Below, piece by piece: positions 41,284-50,458 of a stretch of 64,000 nucleotides of DNA. The notes beneath the pieces were generated by a model. It made no database searches and was not told where the DNA came from. It was given only the letters and a program-made list of their open reading frames with translations. Source of the DNA: Thermodesulfobacteriota bacterium (GTDB taxonomy: Bacteria > Desulfobacterota > UBA8473); the NCBI GenBank assembly GCA_040757775.1, contig JBFLWQ010000001.1, positions 122,917 to 186,916 on the forward strand, read 5' to 3'. Both the position numbers and the translations under genes were made by a program. Position 1 is the stretch's first letter; every line of letters starts with the position of its first letter.

Positions 41284-41940
41284 ATGAAAGAGGAAAAGGT
41301 ATTCTTCAATTCAGGAGGCATAAAGTTAGAGGGCATCCTCACCTTGACAAAAACCCATAACCCCTCTCCTGCGGTGGTGGTATGCCATCCTCACCCTCAA
41401 TACGGTGGGAACATGCATAATAATGTCGTCACAGGCATAACAGATACCCTCTCTGAACAGGGTTTTATTACACTAAGGTTTAATTTCCGGGGGGTTGGCA
41501 ATAGTGAGGGAACCTATGGTGGGGGCGTAGAAGAAGTAAAAGATGTAGAAGGGGCAATTGATTTTCTTTCTGAAGGGGTTCAAAATTTTGAACCCCTATC
41601 GGAAACCAACGGTATCTTTCTCGTAGGATATTCCTTTGGGGCAATGGTGGGCCTTCAGGTTGCTGATAAGGATGATAGAATCAGGGCTTGGGTTGGGATA
41701 TCCCCTCCTGTTGCCATGTATGACTTCAGCTTGCTCAAAGGGTCTTTTAAACCTAAACTGCTACTTTTTGGAGATTCGGATTTTGCATGTCCAAAGAAAG
41801 AAATGGAAAAACTCTTTGATTCTCTACAAGAGCCAAAATCTATGAGTGTTATCCCTGGCGCTGACCACTTCTACTGGGGGAAGGAAAGGACCGTTGCGGA
41901 GCATGTATTGAATTTTCTTGGTACATCTTTTCTTAAATAA
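41284..41940 (+). CDS. Alpha/beta hydrolase (dienelactone hydrolase/YcjY-like)
   Basis: 218 residues. CHPHPQYGGNMHN, RFNFRGVGNSEG, nucleophile Ser in VGYSFGAMVG, acid Asp in LFGDSDFACP, and His in GADHFYWG. Matches the small cytosolic hydrolase family annotated as alpha/beta hydrolases with unknown ester substrates. Confidence 0.88.
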   Translation: MKEEKVFFNSGGIKLEGILTLTKTHNPSPAVVVCHPHPQYGGNMHNNVVTGITDTLSEQGFITLRFNFRGVGNSEGTYGGGVEEVKDVEGAIDFLSEGVQNFEPLSETNGIFLVGYSFGAMVGLQVADKDDRIRAWVGISPPVAMYDFSLLKGSFKPKLLLFGDSDFACPKKEMEKLFDSLQEPKSMSVIPGADHFYWGKERTVAEHVLNFLGTSFLK

Positions 41941-42022
41941 AGTTACAATAATGTCATTTCGAGTAAAACGAGAAATCCTTTGAATCACGGTGAATCAGTT
42001 TTCTACAAGAAAGGATAAGTAA

Positions 42023-42229
42023 ATGAAAGAGTTTAGTGTTGTTATTGAAAAAGATGAGGATGGTTATTTCGTTGCCTCTGTGCCAACTCTTCGAGGCTGC
42101 CATACTCAGGCAAAATCGCTTGATGTCCTGATGAAGAGGATTAAAGAAGCTATCGAACTCTGCCTTGAAGTAGAGAAGCCAACATCGAATGAGTTTATCG
42201 GCATCCAAAAAGTAGCGGTAACCGTATGA
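42023..42229 (+). CDS. hicB: HicB-family antitoxin
   Basis: 68 residues. The HicB RNase H-like fold appears as FSVVIEKDEDGYFVASVPTLRGCHTQ and the helix LDVLMKRIKEAIEL. It is short and lacks an HTH tail. It precedes the toxin gene and overlaps it by 4 bases (ATGA), the reverse of the classical hicA-hicB order. Confidence 0.88.
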   Translation: MKEFSVVIEKDEDGYFVASVPTLRGCHTQAKSLDVLMKRIKEAIELCLEVEKPTSNEFIGIQKVAVTV

Positions 42230-42450
42230 CTACATTCCCATCTGTTACGGGCGTCCGGCTCATTAGCGCATTAAGAAAAATGGGGTTTGAAGTTTTACGA
42301 ACCAAAGGAAGTCATCACTTTCTGCAACATCCTGATGGTCGGTGCACAGTGGTTCCTGTCCATCGTGGAGAAACCATAGGAAGGGGACTTCTTGCCCAAA
42401 TTTTAAGGGATTGTGATATTACACGGGAAGAATTACAAAAAATGCTTTGA
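42226..42450 (+). CDS. hicA: HicA-family mRNA interferase toxin
   Basis: 74 residues, dsRBD-like: VRLISALRKMGFEVLRTKGSHHFL with catalytic His in GSHH, and TVVPVHRGETIGRGLLAQIL. Cleaves mRNA when not bound by HicB. Its ATG overlaps the antitoxin stop. Confidence 0.9.
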   Translation: MTTFPSVTGVRLISALRKMGFEVLRTKGSHHFLQHPDGRCTVVPVHRGETIGRGLLAQILRDCDITREELQKML

Positions 42451-42576
42451 GCGAACAACGGCATACACCTGATTCCAAAAGTCTTGCGGATTTTGGTCAA
42501 GGTGATGGTTCGACGCTAGAATGTTAATCGAAACAATAAGTTGGCCCTTACTGTAATTGTACAAGAGGATTGAGTA

Positions 42577-43227
42577 ATGAGAAAAATCATTTTTGTTATT
42601 ATTGGTTTGATCCTCCTCTACGGCGCTTATGTAGTATATCGAACTGCATGTACGTCCAACATGGATATTTTGGATGTCGGAACATTTATTGTTATTACCC
42701 TCACTTTGGTTGCCCTTATTATTTATGCCAATGATACAAACCTAATTGCTTCGATCACTCGATCGAGGTGGGAACGAGAAAGCATTTTGCAAGCCTATTA
42801 TATGATGGAGGTTCTGACTCAAGATAAAAGCGATAAAGGGCGCACAATGTTTCGGATCGGAAACCCATCTAGTCTAATACTCAGAGCTAAAGTCTGGTGT
42901 AATTTTCAACTTTATGGTCAGTCCGTTGGATACCATGATGACTTTAATGGAAAGAAGACGTGGTATATGTTTCCTCAACAGGTAAATCAAGGATGGTTTG
43001 AGATTGCTCCGCTTCTAGACAAGAAAGGAAAAACAATGGGGCAAATAATAGAAGAAGCTACTGATGATAATTATCGCGAACAACTGACGATGGATCTGCA
43101 AATCGAGTTTAGAGACGAATTAGGAAATCAAAGGAAGTTGCCGAAAAGAAGGCATTTCTTCGACTTCAAAGAATGGCAATGGATTCCACAGTTTACTCAG
43201 AGGGATGACTGGATTGATAAATCTTAG
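42577..43227 (+). CDS. Membrane-anchored protein of unknown function
   Basis: 216 residues with two membrane helices (about 3-20 and 33-52), then a soluble beta-rich domain (IGNPSSLILRAKVWCNF, GWFEIAPLL). No family recognised. Sits between the HicBA pair and the restriction locus. Its type recalls accessory-region membrane proteins, but no function can be given. Confidence 0.55.
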   Translation: MRKIIFVIIGLILLYGAYVVYRTACTSNMDILDVGTFIVITLTLVALIIYANDTNLIASITRSRWERESILQAYYMMEVLTQDKSDKGRTMFRIGNPSSLILRAKVWCNFQLYGQSVGYHDDFNGKKTWYMFPQQVNQGWFEIAPLLDKKGKTMGQIIEEATDDNYREQLTMDLQIEFRDELGNQRKLPKRRHFFDFKEWQWIPQFTQRDDWIDKS

Positions 43228-43333
43228 AGAAGATGCTTACAAAGCTAGTGGGTGTCCCCCTATAACAACACAAGATTCTTTTATGACCATTAATAATGAT
43301 TCGATAGAAAAAATGAATTAGAAGAAATAGAAT

Positions 43334-46021
43334 ATGAACCAATTCCCACAAAACCCATATCAGATTCTTGACCCCAATATCCGCTGGGCGCCTTCGCAGG
43401 AAGACTTACAAGAAAAAGCCTATGAGCAATTAATCCCGCCGTTGGTTTATAAAATACGCTTAGCTGTGAAAGAATGGTGGGACAGCAATTATTCAGGGGC
43501 ATCAGATACAACAAAGGCATTATTGCAATTCTGGTTCAAGCCGGACGGCCATCTGCCTGCGCCGGGCAGGGCGCGGCAGGCAGGCAAGAAAAACGGCGAT
43601 GTTTTCCAGTACTATTTTGCTCAGCGGGAAGCCATTGAATCTATCATCTATTTGTATGAAATCGCCAAAGCCAGAGACAAGTACGACCTCATGCGTTTCG
43701 ATTCTTCCAATCGTATCAGCACAGGTCATTTCTCCGAAACCTGGCCTCGATACGTGATCAAAATGGCAACGGGTTCGGGAAAAACAAAGGTGTTAACTCT
43801 TGCCCTTGTCTGGTCATATTTTCATAAACTCTATGAACCCGAATCTGATCTTTCCCGCAATTTTCTAATTATTGCCCCTAACATAATTGTGCTGAACAGG
43901 CTACGTAAGGATTTTGACAACTTTAAGATTTTCAGAGAAGACCCTTTAATTCCGGAAAACGGTTATGCTGACCGTGACTGGCAGAACGACTTTTTTCATC
44001 TGACCCTGCATATTCAGGACAAATTAAAACCGATCACCGAAGAAGGCAATCTATTCCTGACCAATATCCATCGCGTTTATCTGAATGATGACAGAGAGTT
44101 GTCTCTGGAAGAAGAATTCTTAGGTAAAAAACCACCTGCCGATGCCGATACTTCCAAAGGGATGGATTTAGGGAAAGTGCTACGCAGTGCTAAAATAAAA
44201 GACCTGGTGGTGATGAACGATGAAGCGCATCATATCCATGATCCTGAAATGCAGTGGTTCAAAAACATTGAAGATATCAACAATCATTTAAAACTGAAAC
44301 AGGGCAAGGGAATCTCTCTGCAAATTGACAATACCGCAACGCCCAAACACAATGACGGCGCCATATTTGTTCAGACCATTTGTGATTACCCACTTGTGGA
44401 AGCCATCAAACAGCGAATTGTCAAATCGCCTGTGCTGCCTGATGAGGCTTCGAGAGGGAAATTGAACGAAAAGACGTCGTCTGAATTTGTGGAACGCTAT
44501 AAAGATTTTATCCATCTTGGTTATATCGAATGGAAAAAACAGTTTGATGAATTAAAAAGCCAGAAAACCCCTGTTCTGTTTGCAATGACGCTGGACACCA
44601 AGGAAGCCAATCAGACTAAAGATTATCTCGAATCCCATTATCCCGAATTCAAAGATTCCGTGTTGCTCATACACACCAAGAAAAGCGGTGAAATATCAGA
44701 AACCACAAAAACCAAAAGGGATAAAGATGAACTGGAACAATTGCGCAAAGCAGCGGATACCGTGGATGAAGACACATCGCCCTACAAAGCTGTTGTATCG
44801 GTGATGATGCTCAGGGAAGGATGGGATGTCCGTAATGTGATGACCATTGTGGGGCTGCGTCCTTATGGCTCCCCTGCTAAAATTCTGCCTGAACAAACCC
44901 TGGGTAGGGGCTTGCGCAAGATGTTCGGCATGGAGGTGAAGGAAGAACTGGTGGTAGTTGGCACGTCTGCCTTTATCGAATTTGTGGAATCCATTAAAAC
45001 CGAAGGTGTGGAATTCAGCTACAGACCCATGGGGGAGACGGCCAAATCCCGCAACCCGATTATTGTGGAAATAGACAGTGACAATACAAAAAAAGATTTG
45101 GAGAAACTGGATATTCCAATTCCTGTTTTATCCCCACGCATCCATCGGGATTATAAAAATCTGGAGGATATTCAGGTGGATGCCATGCACGCCGCCCCCG
45201 TTCCCATGAAACAATTCAGCGAAAATGAATTGAAAGAAATTGTGTTTACCGATATTGACGGTGAATTTTCCCATAAAATTGAGTTTACCGATACCCTGCC
45301 TGATTATCGAAACGTGGTCGGTTTTTTTACGCAGGCCATTCTCAAGGAAAGCCGTCTGGTGAGCGGATTTAATCTTCTCTATCCCAAAGTGGAGCAGTTT
45401 ATTCGGCAAAAATTATTCGGTAAAAGCGTAAACATTGAAGCCCCTGTCATTTTACGAAATCTCTCTGAAATCGAGGCAAAACAGACCATATACGGTGCAT
45501 TCAAAAAAGCCATTGATGAGTTAACTATAAAAGATAAAGGTTCCGCACAAATAAAAAATTATATTTCGCTGCGGAAAACCAAGCCTCTGGTGGTAGATAA
45601 CCAGCCCTACCTTGTTCCACAAAGAAGTGTTTACAACAAAATTATCGGTGACAACCAGTTTGAACTGGAATTTGCCGCCTTTCTGGAAAACTGCGTTGAT
45701 ATTATCTCCTTTGCCAAAAATTACCAAACGCTCAATTTTAAAATCGAATATCAGGGTGAGGACAGCAACATCCACGATTTTCATCCTGACTTTCTCATCA
45801 AGAAAGCTGAACAGGAAACCTACATTGCCGAGACTAAAGGCAGAGAAGATCTGGACGATGTGAGAAAAATCAAGCGCCTGCAAGTCTGGTGCAATGATGT
45901 CAATGCCGCGCAGAATGAACGCTGCTATGTTCCACTGTATGTGAAGCAGGAAACGTGGGAGAAATACGAAAAGGATTTGAAGGTGTTTAAAGACGTTGCG
46001 AAATTATTTAAATACTCATAG
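43334..46021 (+). CDS. res: Type III-like restriction enzyme, helicase/nuclease subunit
   Basis: 895 residues. SF2 helicase: Walker A MATGSGKTK, DEAH box NDEAHH, motif VI region PEQTLGRGLRKMF. The C-terminal part has a nuclease-like core (DFHPDFLIK, then YIAETKGREDLDD). Partner of the methylase gene at 46626. It translocates from methylase sites and cuts unmodified DNA. A GC-rich in-frame palindrome (43553-43583) adds the residues HLPAPGRARQAGKK. Gene order (res before mod) is opposite to the usual. Confidence 0.88.
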   Translation: MNQFPQNPYQILDPNIRWAPSQEDLQEKAYEQLIPPLVYKIRLAVKEWWDSNYSGASDTTKALLQFWFKPDGHLPAPGRARQAGKKNGDVFQYYFAQREAIESIIYLYEIAKARDKYDLMRFDSSNRISTGHFSETWPRYVIKMATGSGKTKVLTLALVWSYFHKLYEPESDLSRNFLIIAPNIIVLNRLRKDFDNFKIFREDPLIPENGYADRDWQNDFFHLTLHIQDKLKPITEEGNLFLTNIHRVYLNDDRELSLEEEFLGKKPPADADTSKGMDLGKVLRSAKIKDLVVMNDEAHHIHDPEMQWFKNIEDINNHLKLKQGKGISLQIDNTATPKHNDGAIFVQTICDYPLVEAIKQRIVKSPVLPDEASRGKLNEKTSSEFVERYKDFIHLGYIEWKKQFDELKSQKTPVLFAMTLDTKEANQTKDYLESHYPEFKDSVLLIHTKKSGEISETTKTKRDKDELEQLRKAADTVDEDTSPYKAVVSVMMLREGWDVRNVMTIVGLRPYGSPAKILPEQTLGRGLRKMFGMEVKEELVVVGTSAFIEFVESIKTEGVEFSYRPMGETAKSRNPIIVEIDSDNTKKDLEKLDIPIPVLSPRIHRDYKNLEDIQVDAMHAAPVPMKQFSENELKEIVFTDIDGEFSHKIEFTDTLPDYRNVVGFFTQAILKESRLVSGFNLLYPKVEQFIRQKLFGKSVNIEAPVILRNLSEIEAKQTIYGAFKKAIDELTIKDKGSAQIKNYISLRKTKPLVVDNQPYLVPQRSVYNKIIGDNQFELEFAAFLENCVDIISFAKNYQTLNFKIEYQGEDSNIHDFHPDFLIKKAEQETYIAETKGREDLDDVRKIKRLQVWCNDVNAAQNERCYVPLYVKQETWEKYEKDLKVFKDVAKLFKYS
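43553..43583. repeat. GC-rich palindrome inserted in the res reading frame
   Basis: CTGCCTGCGCC (43553-43563) and GGCGCGGCAGGCAG (43570-43583) pair with a three-base offset. It stands out against the AT-richer gene and encodes an odd Pro/Gly/Ala/Arg insert. A weaker one in mod lies at 48368-48388. Confidence 0.65.
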
Positions 46022-46059
46022 TTGAAAAAAGCACCTTTAAATGAGAAGGAATAATTATA

Positions 46060-46368
46060 ATGGCGGACATTGCTTTATCCATTAACAATGTACCGATAAG
46101 GCTCACTGATGAACGATGGAAACATATCGTCGAAAACCATGATGATATAGCAGGTTATTATGATACAGTTCTCCGAGCGGTCGAAGAAGCAGATTATATT
46201 ATCAAAGGTTACGGAGGTGCTTTTATTGCTTTACAGGAAATTGACAAAATGAAATTTTTAGCCGTCGTTTATAAGGAATTTATCAATGATGGATTTATCA
46301 TCACTGCATACTTTACCAGGAAAATTAAACTCGAAAACGAGGTGATAGTATGGAAAAAGAAATCTTAA
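46060..46368 (+). CDS. BECR-fold (RelE/barnase-like) putative toxin
   Basis: 102 residues. IRLTDERWKHIVENHDDI, then LAVVYKEFINDGFIITAYF, follow the pattern of BECR-fold nucleases and DUF4258-type proteins that pair with DUF2283 partners. It probably cuts RNA. It lies between res and mod with its 3' end overlapping the DUF2283 gene by 19 bases, consistent with a toxin-antitoxin pair embedded in the R-M locus. Confidence 0.65.
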   Translation: MADIALSINNVPIRLTDERWKHIVENHDDIAGYYDTVLRAVEEADYIIKGYGGAFIALQEIDKMKFLAVVYKEFINDGFIITAYFTRKIKLENEVIVWKKKS

Positions 46369-46595
46369 AGCAAGAGACATTAGCAGAAGTATTCAAAGCT
46401 ACGCCACATCTGTTAAAATTTCCTGTCACCAAAATGTGGATAGACTATGACAAGGAAGCAGACGCGCTTTATATCAGTTTTGATCGTCCACAGAAGGCTA
46501 CGGATTCCGAAATGTCGCAAGACGGTATTTTGCATAGATATCGGGGCGAAAAACTTGTTGGAATAACCATACTCGAAGCATCAAAAAGACATTGA
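46350..46595 (+). CDS. DUF2283 protein, putative antitoxin
   Basis: 81 residues. MWIDYDKEADALYISF and DGILHRYRGEKLVGITILEAS are DUF2283 signatures. The N-terminal ~28 residues form an extra helix. It overlaps the BECR-like gene; DUF2283 partners are regarded as antitoxins, not proven here. Confidence 0.8.
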   Translation: MEKEILKQETLAEVFKATPHLLKFPVTKMWIDYDKEADALYISFDRPQKATDSEMSQDGILHRYRGEKLVGITILEASKRH

Positions 46596-46625
46596 ACACC
46601 TGGGCATAAACAATATTGATACTTC

Positions 46626-48845
46626 ATGATGACCGAGGGGAAAAAGAGCATATTAATGGGTGAAATTCATTTATCTGAAAAAGAAAAACAGGAAATAATT
46701 GATCAAATCCAGCACGGTAAACCCCTGTCCAAAGAATACATTTACAAATTATACGCCGATGATGAAGACGTTTTTCTGTTCTGGAACGGGCGCAATGAAT
46801 CCGTGACCAATGCTGTACTACCCTTTCATTCCATTGAACATATTGACGAACCCAGAAAAGAAACCAAGCCGGAACAGATGAACTGGCTTGATACAACAGG
46901 CAGACAGTTAAAAGGCTGGACAAATAAACTAATCTGGGGCGATAACAAACTCATTCTCTCATCGCTGGTGAACGGACCAATGAGGGAAGAGATTGAAAAA
47001 GAGGGTGGACTGAAACTGATTTACATTGACCCGCCCTTTGCCGTAGGTGCGGATTTTTCCTACAACATTGCCGTGAACGGCGAGGATGTAACCAAACAGC
47101 AGTCCATCATCGAAGAGATCGCCTACCGTGACACTTGGGGCAGAGGCATTTCATCCTACCTTTCCATGATGTATGAACGGCTGAAACTGATGCATCAGTT
47201 GCTGGCAGAGGATGGCAATATTTATGTGCATTGTGATTGGAGATTAAATAGTGTTTTGAAATTTTTGTTAGACGAAATATTTGGAATAACAAATTTTAAG
47301 AATGAAGTAATTTGGCATTATAGACGATGGACAGCTGGTAGTGGTTCTTTCCAAAAAATGCACGATGATTTATTATTTTATGCCAAGAGTAATAAATATT
47401 GCTTAAATACCATTTATATCGAGGCTACAGAAGGTCAAAAACAAAAGCATGAAAAAGGCTGGGATAGGAATTCTGTTTTAATAGATGGTAAAAGGCAACC
47501 ACAATTAATAGTATATAACAAAGAAAAAGTTGATGAGGCTGTTAATCAAGGTAGAATTGATTTATCAGAATATGCAAGGATAGTTGAAGTTAATATCGAA
47601 GAAACAATAGCCCCAGATGTATGGGAAATCAACTTCATCAACTCACAAGCAAAAGAACGATTAGACTACCCCACCCAAAAACCCGAAGCCCTTTTAGAGC
47701 GCATCATCAAAGCCAGCAGTAACGAGGGCGATCTGGTTGCCGATTTCTTCTGCGGCAGCGGAACCACCGCCGCGGTGGCGGAAAAACTTGGTAGGAAATG
47801 GATCGCCTGTGATCTGGGCAGATTTGCCGTTCACACCACCCGCAAACGTATGATTCAGGTGCAGCGGGAATTGAAATATCAGGTCAAATCCTACCGTGCC
47901 TTTGAGGTGCTCAATCTGGGCAAATACGAACGCCAGTTTTTCTTCGGTGTGCCTGCCAATATCCCGCCCGGACAGCAGGAAAAACTACTGGAAGCCAAAC
48001 ACGAGAAATATGTCAATCTGATATTGGAAGGCTACTCGGCGCAACGCATAGAAGGACATCGCCTTCTGCACGGCAAAAAGGCAGGAAGGTTTGTGCATGT
48101 GGGTCCGCTCAATGTGCCTGTCACCAAAACGCTGGTGGAAGAGGTGTTTGAGGAGTGCCGCCAGAACCTGATTACACAGGTGGATATTTTGGGTTTTGAA
48201 TTTGAAATGGGGCTGGTGCCCTACATAAAAGACGAACTGCGCCAGCAGGGAGTGGACATCCGTCTGCGTTACATTCCCAGGGAAGTGTTTGACAAACGGG
48301 CAGTGGAAAAAGGACAGGTTAAGTTTTATGACGTTGCTTATATGCAGGTCAAACCGTATATTGAAGGCCTGCCTGGCGGACAGACAGGGAAAACCGTCAA
48401 AATTGAACTCACCAATTTCACCACCTACTACACGCAGGACGATCTGGAAGAACTGGAGCAGTCGCTGAAAAAAGGCGGCTACAAGGTAGTCATTGAAAAC
48501 GGGCAAATTACTAAACTGACCAAAGACGAGCACGGCATTTTAAAGCGGGAACTGCTCACCAAAAACTGGCTGGACTGGATCGATTACTGGGCAGTGGATT
48601 TCGATTATGAAGATAAAAAGGAAATGATTCGGGTTGAAGAAGATGGTCATGTGAAAGAAATCTGGACGGGTAATTATATCTTTGAGAATTTGTGGCAGTC
48701 ATTCCGAACAAAAAAGAACTCATCTCTTGAACTTATTACCGTCCCGCATACTTACACGAAAGCGGGCAAATATAAAATCATGGTTAAAGTGGTTGATATT
48801 GTGGGAGTAGATACGTCGCATGTCATTGAAGTAGAGATAGAATAA
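46626..48845 (+). CDS. mod: Type III-like adenine-specific DNA methyltransferase
   Basis: 739 residues, beta-class N6-adenine or N4-cytosine methylase. Catalytic motif IV LIYIDPPFAV precedes the SAM motif I ADFFCGSGTTAAVAEK, with motif X DYPTQKPEALLERII and GRKWIACDLGRFAV. The ~250-residue target-recognition segment lies between. The C-terminal ~300 residues are an accessory domain. It protects host sites from the res subunit. ATGATG start; an ATG at 46656 is possible. The middle (about 47210-47640) is visibly AT-richer than its flanks, suggesting an exchanged recognition domain. Confidence 0.88.
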   Translation: MMTEGKKSILMGEIHLSEKEKQEIIDQIQHGKPLSKEYIYKLYADDEDVFLFWNGRNESVTNAVLPFHSIEHIDEPRKETKPEQMNWLDTTGRQLKGWTNKLIWGDNKLILSSLVNGPMREEIEKEGGLKLIYIDPPFAVGADFSYNIAVNGEDVTKQQSIIEEIAYRDTWGRGISSYLSMMYERLKLMHQLLAEDGNIYVHCDWRLNSVLKFLLDEIFGITNFKNEVIWHYRRWTAGSGSFQKMHDDLLFYAKSNKYCLNTIYIEATEGQKQKHEKGWDRNSVLIDGKRQPQLIVYNKEKVDEAVNQGRIDLSEYARIVEVNIEETIAPDVWEINFINSQAKERLDYPTQKPEALLERIIKASSNEGDLVADFFCGSGTTAAVAEKLGRKWIACDLGRFAVHTTRKRMIQVQRELKYQVKSYRAFEVLNLGKYERQFFFGVPANIPPGQQEKLLEAKHEKYVNLILEGYSAQRIEGHRLLHGKKAGRFVHVGPLNVPVTKTLVEEVFEECRQNLITQVDILGFEFEMGLVPYIKDELRQQGVDIRLRYIPREVFDKRAVEKGQVKFYDVAYMQVKPYIEGLPGGQTGKTVKIELTNFTTYYTQDDLEELEQSLKKGGYKVVIENGQITKLTKDEHGILKRELLTKNWLDWIDYWAVDFDYEDKKEMIRVEEDGHVKEIWTGNYIFENLWQSFRTKKNSSLELITVPHTYTKAGKYKIMVKVVDIVGVDTSHVIEVEIE

Positions 48846-49126
48846 ACAAAATGAAATACAACCCTGAAAAACACCACCGCCGTTCCATCCGCTTAAAGGG
48901 ATACGATTATTTACAGGCAGGTTGTTATTATATGACTCTCATTACCCAAAACCAGGAATGTTTATTTGGGGATGTTGTGGATGGGGAAATGGTGTTGAAT
49001 GAATTGGGGGAAATTGTACAGGATGAATGGTTAAAAACCGCCCAAATTCGAAAAAACATTAAATTGGATATATTTGTGGTTATGCCCAATCATGTGCATG
49101 GAATTATTATCATTGATGCCAATCCT

Positions 49127-49155
49127 GTAGGGGTGATCCATCGGATCACCCTTAC
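49127..49155. repeat. REP-like palindrome within the RAYT gene (first)
   Basis: GTAGGGGTGATCC-ATC-GGATCACCCTTAC, 13-base arms with one mismatch. Fits the class of GTAGGGGYGR palindromes often mobilised by RAYTs. Confidence 0.8.
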
Positions 49156-49372
49156 AAAACCACGGTTGTTTTCCAATTCATTAGGATCCATCATTGGTCA
49201 ATTCAAATCGGTTGTTACAAAACGAATCCACAAAATGGGGATTCAACATTTTAAATGGCAACGCAATTATTGGGAACATGCCATTCGTGATGAAAATGAA
49301 TTAAACCACATTCAGGAGTATATTATAGACAATCCATTAAAATGGGATTTGGACGACGAAAATCCGAATTCA

Positions 49373-49393
49373 GGGCGACCCATCGGGTCGCCC
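49373..49393. repeat. REP-like palindrome within the RAYT gene (second)
   Basis: GGGCGACCC-ATC-GGGTCGCCC, perfect 9-bp arms, same ATC centre as the first. Encodes the GRPIGSP tail segment. Confidence 0.8.
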
Positions 49394-49406
49394 CAACAGG
49401 AAGATT

Positions 49407-50453
49407 ATGATCCCACATTCAAAACCAACCCTTGACAAGAAAGATTATGATGCTGTCCTTGGGGTATTGCGATCGGGCCAGATCTCTCAGGGAAAGTATG
49501 TGAAGAGGTTTGAAGCCAACCTCTCTGAATTTGTCGGGGTTAAGGGAGGGGTTGCTACAAATTCAGGGACTTCTGCCCTACACTTGGCCTTGCTGTCTTT
49601 AGAGGTAGGCAAAGGAGATGAAATAATCCTTCCAGGTTATGTCTGCACTGCCTTGTTGAATGCGATAAACTATGTAGGGGCAACCCCAGTCCTTGTTGAT
49701 ATTGAGCCAGACAGCTTTAACATTGATGCAAAAAGGGTAAAAGAATCCCTTACTGAAAAAACCAGGGCAATTATTGTCCCTCATCTTTTTGGCCTGCCTG
49801 CCAATCTGGAGGAACTACTGTCCTTTGGAGTTCCATTGATAGAAGACTGTGCTCAATCTCTTGGTGCCACATACAAGGGAAAACAAACTGGCAGTTTTGG
49901 AACGCTGTCGATATTCTCCTTTTATGCTACTAAGGTAATAGCCTCGGGAGAAGGCGGGATGGTTCTTTCAGATTCTCCCCATCTACTGGAAAGGGTGAGA
50001 GACCTCCGGGATTATGATAACAGAGATGACTATAAAATCCGCTTCAACTATAGGATGACCGACCTTCAGGCTGCCCTGGGCATCAGTCAGATGGAAAAAT
50101 TGCCATCTTTTTTAGAAAGAAGAAGAGCTATTGCAAAGAGATACTCCAGGGAGCTGGCAAATATACCTGCTCTTTTGCCAAGAGGATACCCTGAGAGGGA
50201 GCATATCTTTTACCGTTATGTTATAAGAGTTAAAGGAGACCTTGAAAGACTTTTAGAACAAATTAAAAAAGAAGGTATCTGCTGTGAACGCCCTGTGTAC
50301 CGTCCATTACACTATTATCTGGGATTATCCGATCTTCCTGAGACAGAAAGGATATGGAGCAGTGCCCTGTCCATCCCTATTTACCCTTCCCTTGCCTCTG
50401 GTGAAGTGACAGAGGTTATCAAAGGGGTAAAGAGGTTAATTGAAGAAAGGTAA
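49407..50453 (+). CDS. DegT/DnrJ/EryC1-family aminotransferase
   Basis: 348 residues. PLP-dependent sugar aminotransferase: GGVATNSGTSALHLALL, PHLFGLP, IEDCAQSLGATYKG, the Schiff-base Lys in FSFYATKVIASGEGG, and YRMTDLQAALG. It makes amino sugars for surface glycans, in keeping with the WecA-like transferase gene 5 bp later. The start overlaps the RAYT gene, so the transposase may have inserted immediately upstream. Confidence 0.92.
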   Translation: MIPHSKPTLDKKDYDAVLGVLRSGQISQGKYVKRFEANLSEFVGVKGGVATNSGTSALHLALLSLEVGKGDEIILPGYVCTALLNAINYVGATPVLVDIEPDSFNIDAKRVKESLTEKTRAIIVPHLFGLPANLEELLSFGVPLIEDCAQSLGATYKGKQTGSFGTLSIFSFYATKVIASGEGGMVLSDSPHLLERVRDLRDYDNRDDYKIRFNYRMTDLQAALGISQMEKLPSFLERRRAIAKRYSRELANIPALLPRGYPEREHIFYRYVIRVKGDLERLLEQIKKEGICCERPVYRPLHYYLGLSDLPETERIWSSALSIPIYPSLASGEVTEVIKGVKRLIEER

Positions 50454-50458
50454 AGGAT

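Larger units (their letters stand above)
48851..49435 (+). mobile_element. REP-associated tyrosine transposase (RAYT, IS200-like)
   Basis: 194-residue Y1 transposase. YDYLQAGCYYMTLIT, the HUH motif in VMPNHVHGII, and the Tyr-bearing helix YWEHAIRDENELNHIQEYI identify the RAYT family. RAYTs are domesticated IS200-like enzymes linked to REP palindromes. Two such palindromes lie inside this gene (49127-49155 and 49373-49393), both in frame, adding residues in a loop and in the C-terminal tail. Its end overlaps the DegT gene by 29 bases. Confidence 0.88.
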
